NCBI GenBank assembly: GCA_964019165.1 | Contig: OZ025275.1 | Span: 13,551,874 to 13,615,873 of the forward strand | DNA length: 64,000 nt | Origin: Mastigias papua | Taxonomy: Eukaryota; Cnidaria; Scyphozoa; Rhizostomeae; Mastigiidae | Direction of reading: 5' to 3' | Shown: positions 25,910 through 41,700 of the stretch, in pieces | Numbering within the stretch: the first letter of the stretch is position 1 | Layout of the letters: each line of letters starts with the position of its first letter | The notes under the pieces: generated by a model | The model's input: only the letters and a program-made list of their open reading frames with translations | Databases searched by the model: none | What the model was told of the DNA's origin: nothing | Made by a program: the position numbers and the translations under genes

Positions 25910-28900
25910 CTATAACCTTGGTATTTTGCCCAAAACTGACCAAACTTGAAATTCATTGATTTTGATTGCAGATTGAAAAGTGATGAAAATGAGCGATGTT
26001 TGCCAAAAAAGTAGGGCTATAGCCTTTGTATTTTGCCCAAAAATGACCAAAATTGAAATTAATTGATTTTGATTGCATATTGAAAACTTATGAAAATGAG
26101 CGATTTTTGGCCAAAAAGTAAGGCTATAACCTTGGTATTTTGCCCAGAAATGAACAAAATTAAACTTCTTTGATTTTGACTGCAGATTGAAAAGTGATGA
26201 CAATGAGCGATTTGTGGCCAAAAAGTAAGGCTATAACCTTGGTGTTTTGGCCAAAACTGACCAAAATTGAAATTCATTGATTTTGATCGCAGATTGAAAA
26301 GTGATGAAAATGAGCGATGTTTGGCCAAAAAGTAAGGCTATAACCTTGGTATTTTGCCCAAAAATGACCAACATTGAAATTCATTGATTTTGATTGCATA
26401 TTTAAAAGTGATGAAAATGAGCGATTTTTGGCCAAACAGTAAGGCTATAACCTTGGTATTTTGCCCAATAGTGACCAACATTGAAATTCATTGATTTTGA
26501 TTGCAGAGGTAATAGTGATGAAAATGAGCGATGTTTGGCCAAACAGTAAGGCTATTACCTTGGTATTTTGCCTAAAACTGACCAAAATTGAAATTCATTC
26601 ATTTTGATTGCAGATTGACAAGTGATGAATATGAGCGATGTTTGGCCAAAACGTAAGGCTATTCTTGGTATTTTGCCTAAAACTGACCAAAATTGAAAAT
26701 CATTGATTTTGATTGCATATTGAAAAGTGATGAAAATGAGCGATTTTTGGCCAAAAAGTAAGGCTATAACCTTGGTATTTTGCCCAAAACTGACCAAAAT
26801 TGAAATTCATTGATGTTGATTGCAGATTGAAAAGTGATGACAATGAGCGATTTTTGGCCAAACAGTAAGGCTATAACCTTGGTATTTTGCCCAAAAATGA
26901 TCAAAATTGAAAATCATTGATTTTGATTGCAGAGGTAAAAGTGATGAAAATGAGCGATGTTTGGCCACACAGTAAGGCTATAACTTTGGTATTTTGCCTA
27001 AAACTGACCAAAATTCAAATTCATTGATTTTGATTGCAGATTGAAAAGTGATGAAAATCAGCGATTTTTGGCCAAACAGTAAGGCTATAACCTTGGTATT
27101 TTGCCTAAAACTGACCAAAATTCAAATTCATTGATTTTGATTCCAGATTGAAAAGTGATGAAAATGAGCGATTTGTGGCGAGAAAGTAAGGCTATAACCT
27201 TGGTATTTTACCAAACAATGACCAAAATTGAAATTCATCGATTTTGATTGCAGATTGAAAAGTGATGAAAATGAGCGATTTGTGGCCAAATTGTAAGGCT
27301 ATAACCTTGGTATTTTGCCCAAAAATAACCAAAATTGTAAGACATTGATTTTGAGTTCAGATTGACAAGTGATGAAAATGAGCGATGTTTGGCCAAAAAG
27401 TAAGGCTATAACCTTGGTATTTTGCCTAAAACTGACCAAAATTGAAATTCATTGATTTTGATTGCAGATTGAAAAGTGATGAAAATGAGCGATGTTTGCC
27501 AAAAAAGTAAGGCTATAGCCTTTGTATTTTGCCCAAAAATGACCAAAATTGAAATTCATTGATTTTGATTGCAGATTGACAAGTGATGAATATGAGCGAT
27601 GTTTGGCCAAAAAGTATGGCTATAACCTTGGTATTTTGCCCAAAACTGACCAAACTTGAAATTCATTGATTTTGATTGCAGATTGAAAAGTGATGAAAAT
27701 GAGCGATGTTTGCCAAAAAAGTAGGGCTATAGCCTTTGTATTTTGCCCAAAAATGACCAAAATTGAAATTAATTGATTTTGATTGCATATTGAAAACTTA
27801 TGAAAATGAGCGATTTTTGGCCAAAAAGTAAGGCTATAACCTTGGTATTTTGCCCAATAGTGACCAACATTGAAATTCATTGATTTTGATTGCAGAGGTA
27901 ATAGTGATGAAAATGAGCGATGTTTGGCCAAACAGTAAGGCTATTACCTTGGTATTTTGCCTAAAACTGACCAAAATTGAAATTCATTCATTTTGATTGC
28001 AGATTGACAAGTGATGAATATGAGCGATGTTTGGCCAAAACGTAAGGCTATTCTTGGTATTTTGCCTAAAACTGACCAAAATTGAAAATCATTGATTTTG
28101 ATTGCATATTGAAAAGTGATGAAAATGAGCGATTTTTGGCCAAAAAGTAAGGCTATAACCTTGGTATTTTGCCCAAAACTGACCAAAATTGAAATTCATT
28201 GATGTTGATTGCAGATTGAAAAGTGATGACAATGAGCGATTTTTGGCCAAACAGTAAGGCTATAACCTTGGTATTTTGCCCAAAAATGATCAAAATTGAA
28301 AATCATTGATTTTGATTGCAGAGGTAAAAGTGATGAAAATGAGCGATGTTTGGCCACACAGTAAGGCTATAACTTTGGTATTTTGCCTAAAACTGACCAA
28401 AATTCAAATTCATTGATTTTGATTGCAGATTGAAAAGTGATGAAAATCAGCGATTTTTGGCCAAACAGTAAGGCTATAACCTTGGTATTTTGCCTAAAAC
28501 TGACCAAAATTCAAATTCATTGATTTTGATTCCAGATTGAAAAGTGATGAAAATGAGCGATTTGTGGCGAGAAAGTAAGGCTATAACCTTGGTATTTTAC
28601 CAAACAATGACCAAAATTGAAATTCATCGATTTTGATTGCAGATTGAAAAGTGATGAAAATGAGCGATTTGTGGCCAAATTGTAAGGCTATAACCTTGGT
28701 ATTTTGCCCAAAAATAACCAAAATTGTAAGACATTGATTTTGAGTTCAGATTGACAAGTGATGAAAATGAGCGATGTTTGGCCAAAAAGTAAGGCTATAA
28801 CCTTGGTATTTTGCCTAAAACTGACCAAAATTGAAATTCATTGATTTTGATTGCAGATTGAAAAGTGATGAAAATGAGCGATGTTTGCCAAAAAAGTAAG

Positions 28901-31900
28901 GCTATAGCCTTTGTATTTTGCCCAAAAATGACCAAAATTGAAATTCATTGATTTTGATTGCAGATTGACAAGTGATGAATATGAGCGATGTTTGGCCAAA
29001 AAGTATGGCTATAACCTTGGTATTTTGCCCAAAACTGACCAAACTTGAAATTCATTGATTTTGATTGCAGATTGAAAAGTGATGAAAATGAGCGATGTTT
29101 GCCAAAAAAGTAGGGCTATAGCCTTTGTATTTTGCCCAAAAATGACCAAAATTGAAATTAATTGATTTTGATTGCATATTGAAAACTTATGAAAATGAGC
29201 GATTTTTGGCCAAAAAGTAAGGCTATAACCTTGGTATTTTGCCCAGAAATGAACAAAATTGATCTTCATTGATTTTGACTGCAGATTGAAAAGTGATGAC
29301 AATGAGCGATTTGTGGCCAAAAAGTAAGGCTATAACCTTGGTATTTTGGCCAAAACTGACCAAAATTGAAATTCATTGATTTTGATCGCAGATTGAATAG
29401 TGATGAAAATGAGCGATGTTTGGCCAAAAAGTAAGGCTATAACCTTGGTATTTTGCCCAAAAATGACCAACATTGAAATTCATTGATTTTGATTGCATAT
29501 TTAAAAGTGATGAAAATGAGCGAATTTTGGCCAAAAAGTAAGGCTATAACCTTGGTATTTTGCCCAATAGTGACCAAAATTGAAATTCATTGATTTTGAT
29601 TGCAGAGGTAATAGTGATGAAAATGAGCGATGTTTGGCCAAACAGTAAGGCTATAACCTTGGTATTTTGCCTAAAACTGACCAAACTTGACATTCATTCA
29701 TTTTGATTGCAGATTGACAAGTGATGAATATGAGCGATGTTTGGCCAAAACGTAAGGCTATTCTTGGTATTTTGCCTAAAACTGACCAAAATTGAAAATC
29801 ATTGATTTTGATTGCATATTGAAAAGTGATGAAAATGAGCGATTTTTGGCCAAAAAGTAAGGCTATAACCTTGGTATTTTGCCCAAAACTGACCAAAATT
29901 GAAATTCATTGATTTTGATTGCAGATTGAAAAGTGATGAAAATGAGCGATTTTTGGCCAAAAAGTAAGGCTATAACCTTGGTATTTTGCCCAAAAATGAT
30001 CAAAATTGAAATTCATTGATTTTGATTGCAGAGGTAAAAGTGATGAAAATGAGCGATGTTTGGCCACACAGTAAGGCTATAACCTTGGTATTTTGCCTAA
30101 AACTGACCAAAATTCAAATTCATTGATTTTGATTGCAGATTGAAAAGTGATGAAAATCAGCGATTTTTGGCCAAACAGTAAGGCTATAACCTTGGTATTT
30201 TGCCTACAACTGACCAAAATTCAAATTCATTGATTTTGATTCCAGATTGAAAAGTGATGAAAATGAGCGATTTGTGGCCAGAAAGTAAGGCTATAACCTT
30301 GGTATTTTACCAAACAATGACCAAAATTTAAATTCATCGATTTTGATTGCAGATTGAAAAGTGATGAAAATGAGCGATTTGTGGCCAAATTGTAAGGCTA
30401 TAACCTTGGTATTTTGCCCAAAAATAACCAAAATTGTAAGACATTGATTTTGAGTTCAGATTGACAAGTGATGAAAATGAGCGATGTTTGGCCAAAAAGT
30501 AAGGCTATAACCTTGGTATTTTGCCTAAAACTGACCAAAATTGAAATTCATTGATTTTGATTGCAGATTGAAAAGTGATGAAAATGAGCGATGTTTGCCA
30601 AAAAAGTAAGGCTATAGCCTTTGTATTTTGCCCAAAAATGACCAAAATTGAAATTCATTGATTTTGATTGCAGATTGACAAGTGATGAATATGAGCGATG
30701 TTTGGCCAAAAAGTATGGCTATAACCTTGGTATTTTGCCCAAAACTGACCAAACTTGAAATTCATTGGTTTTGATTGCAGATTGAAAAGTGATGAAAATG
30801 AGCGATGTTTGCCAAAAAAGTAGGGCTATAGCCTTTGTATTTTGCCCAAAAATGACCAAAATTGAAATTAATTGATTTTGATTGCATATTGAAAAGTGAT
30901 GAAAATGAGCGATTTTTGGCCAAAAAGTAAGGCTATAACCTTGGTATTTTGCCCAGAAATGAACAAAATTGAACTTCATTGATTTTGACTGCAGATTGAA
31001 AAGTGATGACAATGAGCGATTTGTGGCCAAAAAGTAAGGCTATAACCCTGGTATTTTGGCCAAAACTGACCAAAATTGAAATTCATTGATTTTGATCGCA
31101 GATTGAAAAGTGATGAAAATGAGCGATGTTTGGCCAAAAAGTAAGGCTATAACCTTGGTATTTTGCCCAAAAATGACCAACATTGAAATTCATTGATTTT
31201 GATTGCATATTTAAAAGTGATGAAAATGAGCGATTTTTGGCCAAAAAGTAAGGCTATAACCTTGGTATTTTGCCCAATAGTGACCAAAATTGAAATTCAT
31301 TGATTTTGATTGCAGAGGTAATAGTGATGAAAATGAGCGATGTTTGGCCAAACAGTAAGGCTATAACCTTGGTATTTTGCCTACAACTGACCAAACTTCA
31401 AATTCATTGATTTTGATTGCATATTGAAAAGTGATGACAATGAGCGATGTTTGGCCAAAAAGTAAGGCTATAACCTTGGTATTTTGCCTAAAACTGACCA
31501 AAATTGAAATTCATTGATTTTGATTGCAGATTGAAAAGTGATGAAAATGAGGAATGTTTTCCAAAAAAGTAAGGCTATAGCCTTTGTATTTTGCCCAAAA
31601 ATGACCAAAATTGAAATTCATTGATTTTGATTGCAGATTTACAAGTGGTGAAAATAAGCGATTTTTGGCCAAAAAGTAAGGCTATAACCTTGGTATTTTG
31701 CCCAAAAATGACCAAAATTGACATTCATTGATTTTGATTGCATATTTAAAAGTGATGAAAATGAGCGATGTTTGGCCAAACAGTAAGGCTATAACCTTGG
31801 TATTTTGCCCAAAAGTGACCAAAATTTGTGATTTGTGGCCAAAAAGTAAGGCTATAACCTTGGTATTTTGCCCAAAAATGACCAAAATTGTAAGTCATTG

Positions 31901-32700
31901 ATTTTGATTGCAGATTGAAAAGTGATGAAAATGAGCGATGTTTCGCCAAAACGTAAGGCTATAACCTTGGTATTTTGCCCAAACATGACCGAAATTGACA
32001 TTCATTGATTTTGATTGCATATTGAAAAGTGATGAAAATGAGCGATTTGTGGCCAAATTGTAAGGCTATAACCTTGGTATTTTGCCCAAAAATAACCAAA
32101 ATTGTAAGACATTGATTTTGAGTTCAGATTGAAAAGTGATGAAAATGAGCGATGTTTGGCCAAAAAGTAAGGCTATAACCTTGGTATTTTGCCTAAAACT
32201 GACCAAAATTGAAATTCATTGATTTTGATTGCAGATTGAAAAGTGATGAAAATGAGCGATGTTTGCCAAAAAAGTAAGGCTATAGCCTTTGTATTTTGCC
32301 CAAAAATGACCAAAATTGAAATTCATTGATTTTGATTGCAGATTGACAAGTGATGAATATGAGCGATGTTTGGCCAAAAGGTATGGCTATAACCTTGGTA
32401 TTTTGCCCAAAACTGACCAAACTTGAAATTCATTGATTTTGATTGCAGATTGAAAAGTGATGAAAATGAGCGATGTTTGCCAAACAAGTAGGGCTATAGC
32501 CTTTGTATTTTGCCCAAAAATGACCAAAATTGAAATTAATTGATTTTGATTGCATATTGAAAAGTGATGAAAATGAGCGATTTTTGGCCAAAAAGTAAGG
32601 CTATAACCTTGGCATTTTGCCCAGAAATGAACAAAATTGAACTTCATTGATTTTGACTGCAGATTGAAAAGTGATGACAATGAGCGATTTGTGGCCAAAA
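25910..32700. repeat. Satellite: higher-order repeats of 1389 and 1710 bp
   Basis: A distinctive segment recurs at 25910, 27620, 29009, 30719 and 32387. The spacings are 1710, 1389, 1710 and 1668 bp. These equal 16, 13 and 16 units less 2 bp, and 16 units less 44 bp. A second marker recurs at 26555, 27944 and 29651. The blocks are nearly identical, while neighbouring units inside a block differ clearly. Confidence 0.85.
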
Positions 32701-35700
32701 AGTAAGGCTATAACCTTGGTATTTTGGCCAAAACTGACCAAAATTGAAATTCATTGATTTTGATCGCAGATTGAAAAGTGATGAAAATGAGCGATGTTTG
32801 GCCAAAAAGTAAGGCTATAACCTTGGTATTTTGCCCAAAAATGACCAACATTGAAATTCATTGATTTTGATTGCATATTTAAAAGTGATGAAAATGAGCG
32901 ATTTTTGGCCAAACAGTAAGGCTATAACCTTGGTATTTTGCCTAAAACTGACCAAAATTCAAATTCATTGATTTTGATTGCATATTGAAAAGTGATGACA
33001 ATGAGCGATGTTTGGCCAAACAGTAAGGCTATAACCTTGGTATTTTGCCAAAAACTGACCAAAATTGAAATTCATTGATTTTGATTGCAGATTGAAAAGT
33101 GATGAAAATGAGCGATGTTTTCCAAAAAAGTAAGGCTATAGCCTTTGTATTTTGCCCAAAAATGACCAAAATTGAAATTCATTGATTTTGATTGCAGATT
33201 GACAAGCGATGAAAATAAGCGATTTTTGGCCGAAAAGTAAGGCTATAACCTTGGTATTTTGCCCAAAAATGACCAAAATTGACATTCATTGATTTTGATT
33301 GCATATTTAAAAATGATGAAAATGAGCGATTTTTGGCCAAAAAGTAAGGCTATAACGTTGGTATTTTGCCACAAACTGACCAAAATGGAAATTCATTGAT
33401 TTTGATCGCAGATTGAAAAGTGATGAAAATGAGCGATGTCTGCCCAAAAAGTAAGGCTATAGCCTTTGTATTTTGCCCAAAAATGACCAAAATTGAAATT
33501 CATTGATTTTGATTGCAGATTGACAAGTGATGAATATGAGCGATTTGTGGCCAAAAAGTAAGGCTATAACCTTGGTATTTTACCAAACAATGACCAAACT
33601 TGAAATTCATTGATTTTGATTGCAGATTGAAAAGTGATGACAATGAGCGATGCTTGGCCAAAAAGTAAGGCTATAACCTTGGTATTTTGCCTAAAACTTA
33701 CCAAAATTGAAATTCATTGATTTTGATCGCAGATTGAAAAGTGATGAAAATGAGCGATGTTTGCCAAAAGAGTACGGCTATAGCCTTTGTATTTTGCCCA
33801 AAAACGACCATAATTGAAATTCATTGATTTTGATTGCAGATTGAAAAGTGATGAAAATGAGCGATTTTTGGCCAAAAAGTAAGGCTATAACCTTGGTATT
33901 TTGCCAAAAACTGACCAAAATTGAAATTCATTGATTTTGATCGCAGATTGAAAAGTGATGAAAATGAGCGATGTTTGCCCAAAAAGTAAGGCAAAAGCCT
34001 TTGTATTTTGCCCAAGAATGACCAAAATTGAAATTCATTGATTTTGATTGGAGATTGACAAGTGATGAATATGAGCGATGTTTGGCCAAAAAGTAAGGCT
34101 ATAACCTTGGTATTTTGCCCAACACTGACCAAACTTGAACTTCATTGATTTTGATTGCAGATTGAAAAGTGATGAAAATGAGCGATGTTTGGCCAAGACG
34201 TAAGGCTATAACCTTGGTATTTTGCCTAAACCTGACCAAAATTGAAATTCATTGACTTTGATTCCAGATTGAAAAGTGATGAAAATGAGCGATGTTTGGC
34301 CAAACAGTAAGGCTATAACCTTTGTATTTTGCCTAAAACTGACCAAAATTGAAATTCATTGATTTTGATTCCAGATTGAAAAGTGATGAAAATGAGCGAT
34401 TTTTGGCCAGAAAGTAAGGCTATAACCTTGGTATTTTGCCCAAAAATGACCAACATTGAAATTCATTGATTTTGATTGCATATTTAAAAGTGATGAAAAT
34501 GAGCGATTTTTGGCCAAAAAGTAAGGCTATAACCTTGGTATTTTGCCCAATAGTGACCAAAATTGAAATTCATTGATTTTGATTGCAGAGGTAATAGTGA
34601 TGAAAATGAGCGATGTTTGGCCAAACAGTAAGGCTATAACCTTGGTATTTTGCCTAAAACTGACCAAAATTCAAATTCATTGATTTTGATTGCATATTGA
34701 CAAGTGATGACAATGAGCGATGTTTGGCCAAAAAGTAAGGCTATAACCTTGGTATTTTGCCTAAAACTGACCAAAATTGAAATTCATTGATTTTGATTGC
34801 AGATTGAAAAGTGATGAAAATGAGGAATGTTTTCCAAAAAAGTAAGGCTATAGCCTTTGTATTTTGCCCAAAAATGACCAAAATTGAAATTCATTGATTT
34901 TGATTGCAGATTGACAAGTGATGAAAATAAGCGATTGTTTGGCCAAAAAGTAAGGCTATAACCTTGGTATTTTGCCCAAAAATGACCAAAATTTGTGATT
35001 TGTGGCCAAAAAGTAAGGCTATAACCTTGGTATTTTGCCCAAAAATGACCAAAATTGTAAGTCATTGATTTTGATTGCAGATTGAAAAGTGATGAAAATG
35101 AGCGATGTTTCGCCAAAACGTAAGGCTATAACCTTGGTATTTTGCCCAAAAATGACCAACATTGAAATTCATTGATTTTGATTGCATATTTAAAAGTGAT
35201 GAAAATGAGCGATTTTTGGCCAAAAAGTAAGGCTATAACCTTGGTATTTTGCCCAAAAATGACCAAAATTGAAATTCATTGATTTTGATTGCAGAGGTAA
35301 AAGTGATGAAAATGAGCGATGTTTGGCCACACAGTAAGGCTATAACCTTGGTATTTTGCCCAAAAGTGACCAAAATTTGTGATTTGTGGCCAAAACGTAA
35401 GGCTATAACCTTGGTATTTTGCCCAAAAATGACCAAAATTGTAAGTCATTGATTTTGATTGCAGATTGAAAAGTGATGAAAATGAGCGATGTTTCGCCAA
35501 AACGTAAGGCTATAACCTTGGTATTTTGCCCAAAAATGACCAACATTGAAATTCATTGATTTTGATTGCATATTTAAAAGTGATGAAAATGAGCGATTTT
35601 TGGCCAAAAAGTAAGGCTATAACCTTGGTATTTTGCCCAATAGTGACCAAAATTGAAATTCATTGATTTTGATTGCAGAGGTAATAGTGATGAAAATGAG

Positions 35701-38700
35701 CGATGTTTGGCCAAAACGTAAGGCTATAACCTTGGTATTTTGCCTAAAACTGACCAAAATTCAAATTCATTGATTTTGATTGCATATTGACAAGTGATGA
35801 CAATGAGCGATGTTTGGCCAAACAGTAAGGCTATAACCTTGGTATTTTGCCTAAAACTGACCAAAATTGAAATTCATTGATTTTGATTGCAGATTGAAAA
35901 GTGATGAAAATGAGGAATGTTTTCCAAAAAAGTAAGGCTATAGCCTTTGTATTTTGCCCAAAAATGACCAAAATTGAAATTCATTGATTTTGATTGCATA
36001 TTTAAAAGTGATGAAAATGAGCGATTTTTGGCCAAACAGTAAGGCTATAACCTTGGTATTTTGCCTAAAACTGACCAAAATTCAAATTCATTGATTTTGA
36101 TTGCATATTGAAAAGTGATGACAATGAGCGATGTTTGGCCAAAAAGTAAGGCTATAACCTTGGTATTTTGGCCAAAACTGACCAAAATTGAAATTCATTG
36201 ATTTTGATCGCAGAGTGAAAAGTGATGAAAATCAGCGATTTTTGGCCAAAAAGTAAGGCTATAACCTTGGTATTTTGCCCAAAAATGACCAACATTGAAA
36301 TTCATTGATTTTGATTGCATATTTAAAAGTGATGACAATGAGCGATTTTTGGCCAAACAGTAAGGCTATAACCTTGGTATTTTGCCTAAAACTGACCAAA
36401 ATTCAAATTCATTGATTTTGATTGCATATTGAAAAGTGATGACAATGAGCGATGTTTGGCCAAAAAGTAAGGCTATAACCTTGGTATTTTGGCCAAAACT
36501 GACCAAAATTGAAATTCATTGATTTTGATCGCAGATTGAAAAGTGATGAAAATGAGCGATGTTTGGCCAAAAAGTAAGGCTATAACCTTGGTATTTTGCC
36601 CAAAAATGACCAACATTGAAATTCATTGATTTTGATTGCATATTTAAAAGTGATGAAAATGAGCGATTTTTGGCCAAACAGTAAGGCTATAACCTTGGTA
36701 TTTTGCCTAAAACTGACCAAAATTCAAATTCATTGATTTTGATTGCATATTGAAAAGTGATGACAATGAGCGATGTTTGGCCAAAAAGTAAGGCTATAAC
36801 CTTGGTATTTTGCCCAAAAGTGACCAAAATTTGTGATTTGTGGCCAAAAAGTAAGGCTATAACCTTGGTATTTTGCCCAATAGTGACCAAAATTGAAATT
36901 CATTGATTTTGATTGCAGAGGTAATAGTGATGAAAATGAGCGATGTTTGGCCAAACAGTAAGGCTATAACCTTGGTATTTTGCCTAAAACTGACCAAAAT
37001 TCAAATTCATTGATTTTGATTGCATATTGACAAGTGATGACAATGAGCGATGTTTTGCCAAAAAGTAAGGCTATAACCTTGGTATTTTGCCTAAAACTGA
37101 CCAAAATTGAAATTCATTGATTTTGATTGCAGATTGAAAAGTGATGAAAATGAGGAATGTTTTCCAAAAAAGTAAGGCTATAGCCTTTGTATTTTGCCCA
37201 AAAATGACCAAAATTGTAAGTCATTGATTTTGATTGCAGATTGAAAAGTGATGAAAATGAGCGATGTTTCGCCAAAACGTAAGGCTATAACCTTGGTATT
37301 TTGCCCAAACATGACCAAAATTGACATTCATTGATTTTGATTGCATATTGAAAAGTGATGAAAATGAGCGATTTGTGGCCAAATTGTAAGGCTATAACCT
37401 TGGTATTTTGCCCAAAAATAACCAAAATTGTAAGACATTGATTTTGAGTTCAGATTGAAAAGTGATGAAAATGAGCGATGTTTGGCCAAAAAGTAAGGCT
37501 ATAACCTTGGTATTTTGCCTAAAACTGACCAAACTTGAAATTCATTGATTTTGATTGCAGATTGAAAAGTGATGAAAATGAGCGATGTTTGCCAAAAAAG
37601 TAAGGCTATAGCCTTTGTATTTTGCCCAAAAATGACCAAAATTGAAATTCATTGATTTTGATTGCAGATTGACAAGTGATGAATATGAGCGATGTTTGGC
37701 CAAAAAGAATGGCTATAACCTTGGTATTTTGCCCAAAACTGACCAAACTTGAAATTCATTGATTTTGATTGCAGATTGAAAAGTGATGAAAATGAGCGAT
37801 GTTTGCCAAAAAAGTAGGGCTATAGCCTTTGTATTTTGCCCAAAAATGACCAAAATTGAAATTAATTGATTTTGATTGCATATTGAAAACTTATGAAAAT
37901 GAGCGATTTATGGCCAAAAAGTAAGGCTATAACCTTGGTATTTTGCCCAGAAATGAACAAAATTGAACTTCATTGATTTTGACTGCAGATTGAAAAGTGA
38001 TGACAATGAGCGATTTGTGGCCAAAAAGTAAGGCTATAACCTTGGTATTTTGGCCAAAACTGACCAAAATTGAAATTCATTGATTTTGATCGCAGATTGA
38101 AAAGTGATGAAAATGAGCGATGTTTGGCCAAAAAGTAAGGCTATAACCTTGGTATTTTGCCCAAAAATGACCAACATTGAAATTCATTGATTTTGATTGC
38201 ATATTTAAAAGTGATGAAAATGAGCGATTTTTGGCCAAACAGTAAGGCTATAACCTTGGTATTTTGCCCAAAAGTGACCAAAATTTGTGATTTGTGGCCA
38301 AAAAGTAAGGCTATAACCTTGGTATTTTGCCCAAAAATGACCCAAATTGTAAGTCATTGATGTTGATTGCAGATTGAAAAGTGATGAAAATGAGCGATGT
38401 TTCGCCAAAACATAAGGCTATAACCTTGGTATTTTGCCCAAACATGACCAAAATTGACATTCATTGATTTTGATTGCATATTGAAAAGTGATGAAAATGA
38501 GCGATTTTTGGCCAAAAAGTAAGGCTATAACCTTGGTAGTTTGCCCAAAAATGACCAAAATTGAAATTCATTGATTTTGATTGCAGAGGTAAAAGTGATG
38601 AAAATGAGCGATGTTTGGCCACACAGTAAGGCTATAACCTTGGTATTTTGCCCAGAAATGAACAAAATTTAAATTCATTGATCTTGATTCCAGATTGAAA

Positions 38701-41700
38701 AGTGATGAAAATGAGCGATGTTTGGCCAAAAAGTAAGGCTATAACCTTGGCATTTTGCCCATAAATGACCAAAATTGAACTTCATTGATTTTGATTGCAG
38801 ATTGAAAAGTGATGACAATGAGCGATTTGTGGCCAAAAAGTAAGGCTATAACCTTGGTATTTTACCAAACAATGACCAAAATTGAAATTCATTGATTTTG
38901 ATTGCAGATTGACAAGTGATGAATATGAGCGATGTTTGGCCAAAAAGTAAGGCTATAACCTTGGTATTTTGCCCAAAACTGACCAACCTTGAAATTCATT
39001 GATTTTGATTGCAGATTGAAAAGTGATGAAAATGAGCGATTTTTGGCCAAAAAGTAAGGCTATAACGTTGGTATTTTGCCACAAACTGACCAAAATGGAA
39101 ATTCATTGATTTTGATCGCAGATTGAAAAGTGATGAAAATGAGCGATGTCTGCCCAAAAAGTAAGGCTATAACCTTGGTATTTTGCCTAAAACTGACCAA
39201 AATTCAAATTCATTGATTTTGATTGCATATTGACAAGTGATGACAATGAGCGATGTTTGGCCAAACAGTAAGGCTATAACCTTGGTATTTTGCCTAAAAC
39301 TGACCAAAATTGAAATTCATTGATTTTGATTGCAGATTGAAAAGTGATGAAAATGAGGAATGTTTTCCAAAAAAGTAAGGCTATAGCCTTTGTATTTTGC
39401 CCAAAAATGACCAAAATTGAAATTCATTGATTTTGATTGCATATTTAAAAGTGATGAAAATGAGCGATTTTTGGCCAAACAGTAAGGCTATAACCTTGGT
39501 ATTTTGCCTAAAACTGACCAAAATTCAAATTCATTGATTTTGATTGCATATTGAAAAGTGATGACAATGAGCGATGTTTGGCCAAAAAGTAAGGCTATAA
39601 CCTTGGTATTTTGGCCAAAACTGACCAAAATTGAAATTCATTGATTTTGATCGCAGAGTGAAAAGTGATGAAAATGAGCGATTTTTGGCCAAAAAGTAAG
39701 GCTATAACCTTGGTATTTTGCCCAAAAATGACCAACATTGAAATTCATTGATTTTGATTGCATATTTAAAAGTGATGACAATGAGCGATTTTTGGCCAAA
39801 CAGTAAGGCTATAACCTTGGTATTTTGCCTAAAACTGACCAAAATTCAAATTCATTGATTTTGATTGCATATTGAAAAGTGATGACAATGAGCGATGTTT
39901 GGCCAAAAAGTAAGGCTATAACCTTGGTATTTTGGCCAAAACTGACCAAAATTGAAATTCATTGATTTTGATCGCAGATTGAAAAGTGATGAAAATGAGC
40001 GATGTTTGGCCAAAAAGTAAGGCTATAACCTTGGTATTTTGCCCAAAAATGACCAACATTGAAATTCATTGATTTTGATTGCATATTTAAAAGTGATGAA
40101 AATGAGCGATTTTTGGCCAAACAGTAAGGCTATAACCTTGGTATTTTGCCTAAAACTGACCAAAATTCAAATTCATTGATTTTGATTGCATATTGAAAAG
40201 TGATGACAATGAGCGATGTTTGGCCAAAAAGTAAGGCTATAACCTTGGTATTTTGCCCAAAAATGACCAACATTGAAATTCATTGATTTTGATTGCATAT
40301 TTAAAAGTGATGACAATGAGCGATTTTTGGCCAAACAGTAAGGCTATAACCTTGGTATTTTGCCTAAAACTGACCAAAATTCAAATTCATTGATTTTGAT
40401 TGCATATTGAAAAGTGATGACAATGAGCGATGTTTGGCCAAAAAGTAAGGCTATAACCTTGGTATTTTGGCCAAAACTGACCAAAATTGAAATTCATTGA
40501 TTTTGATCGCAGATTGAAAAGTGATGAAAATGAGCGATGTTTGGCCAAAAAGTAAGGCTATAACCTTGGTATTTTGCCCAAAAATGACCAACATTGAAAT
40601 TCATTGATTTTGATTGCATATTTAAAAGTGATGAAAATGAGCGATTTTTGGCCAAACAGTAAGGCTATAACCTTGGTATTTTGCCTAAAACTGACCAAAA
40701 TTCAAATTCATTGATTTTGATTGCATATTGAAAAGTGATGACAATGAGCGATGTTTGGCCAAAAAGTAAGGCTATAACCTTGGTATTTTGCCCAAAAGTG
40801 ACCAACATTGAAATTCATTGATTTTGATTGCATATTTAAAAGTGATGACAATGAGCGATTTTTGGCCAAACAGTAAGGCTATAACCTTGGTATTTTGCCT
40901 AAAACTGACCAAAATTCAAATTCATTGATTTTGATTGCATATTGAAAAGTGATGACAATGAGCGATGTTTGGCCAAAAAGTAAGGCTATAACCTTGGTAT
41001 TTTGGCCAAAACTGACCAAAATTGAAATTCATTGATTTTGATCGCAGATTGAAAAGTGATGAAAATGAGCGATGTTTGGCCAAAAAGTAAGGCTATAACC
41101 TTGGTATTTTGCCCAAAAATGACCAACATTGAAATTCATTGATTTTGATTGCATATTTAAAAGTGATGAAAATGAGCGATTTTTGGCCAAACAGTAAGGC
41201 TATAACCTTGGTATTTTGCCTAAAACTGACCAAAATTCAAATTCATTGATTTTGATTGCATATTGAAAAGTGATGACAATGAGCGATGTTTGGCCAAAAA
41301 GTAAGGCTATAACCTTGGTATTTTGCCCAAAAGTGACCAAAATTTGTGATTTGTGGCCAAAAAGTAAGGCTATAAAATTGGTATTTTGCCCAATAGTGAC
41401 CAAAATTGAAATTCATTGATTTTGATTGCAGAGGTAATAGTGATGAAAATGAGCGATGTTTGGCCAAACAGTAAGGCTATAACCTTGGTATTTTGCCTAA
41501 AACTGACCAAAATTCAAATTCATTGATTTTGATTGCATATTGACAAGTGATGACAATGAGCGATGTTTTGCCAAAAAGTAAGGCTATAACCTTGGTATTT
41601 TGCCTAAAACTGACCAAAATTGAAATTCATTGATTTTGATTGCAGATTGAAAAGTGATGAAAATGAGGAATGTTTTCCAAAAAAGTAAGGCTATAGCCTT

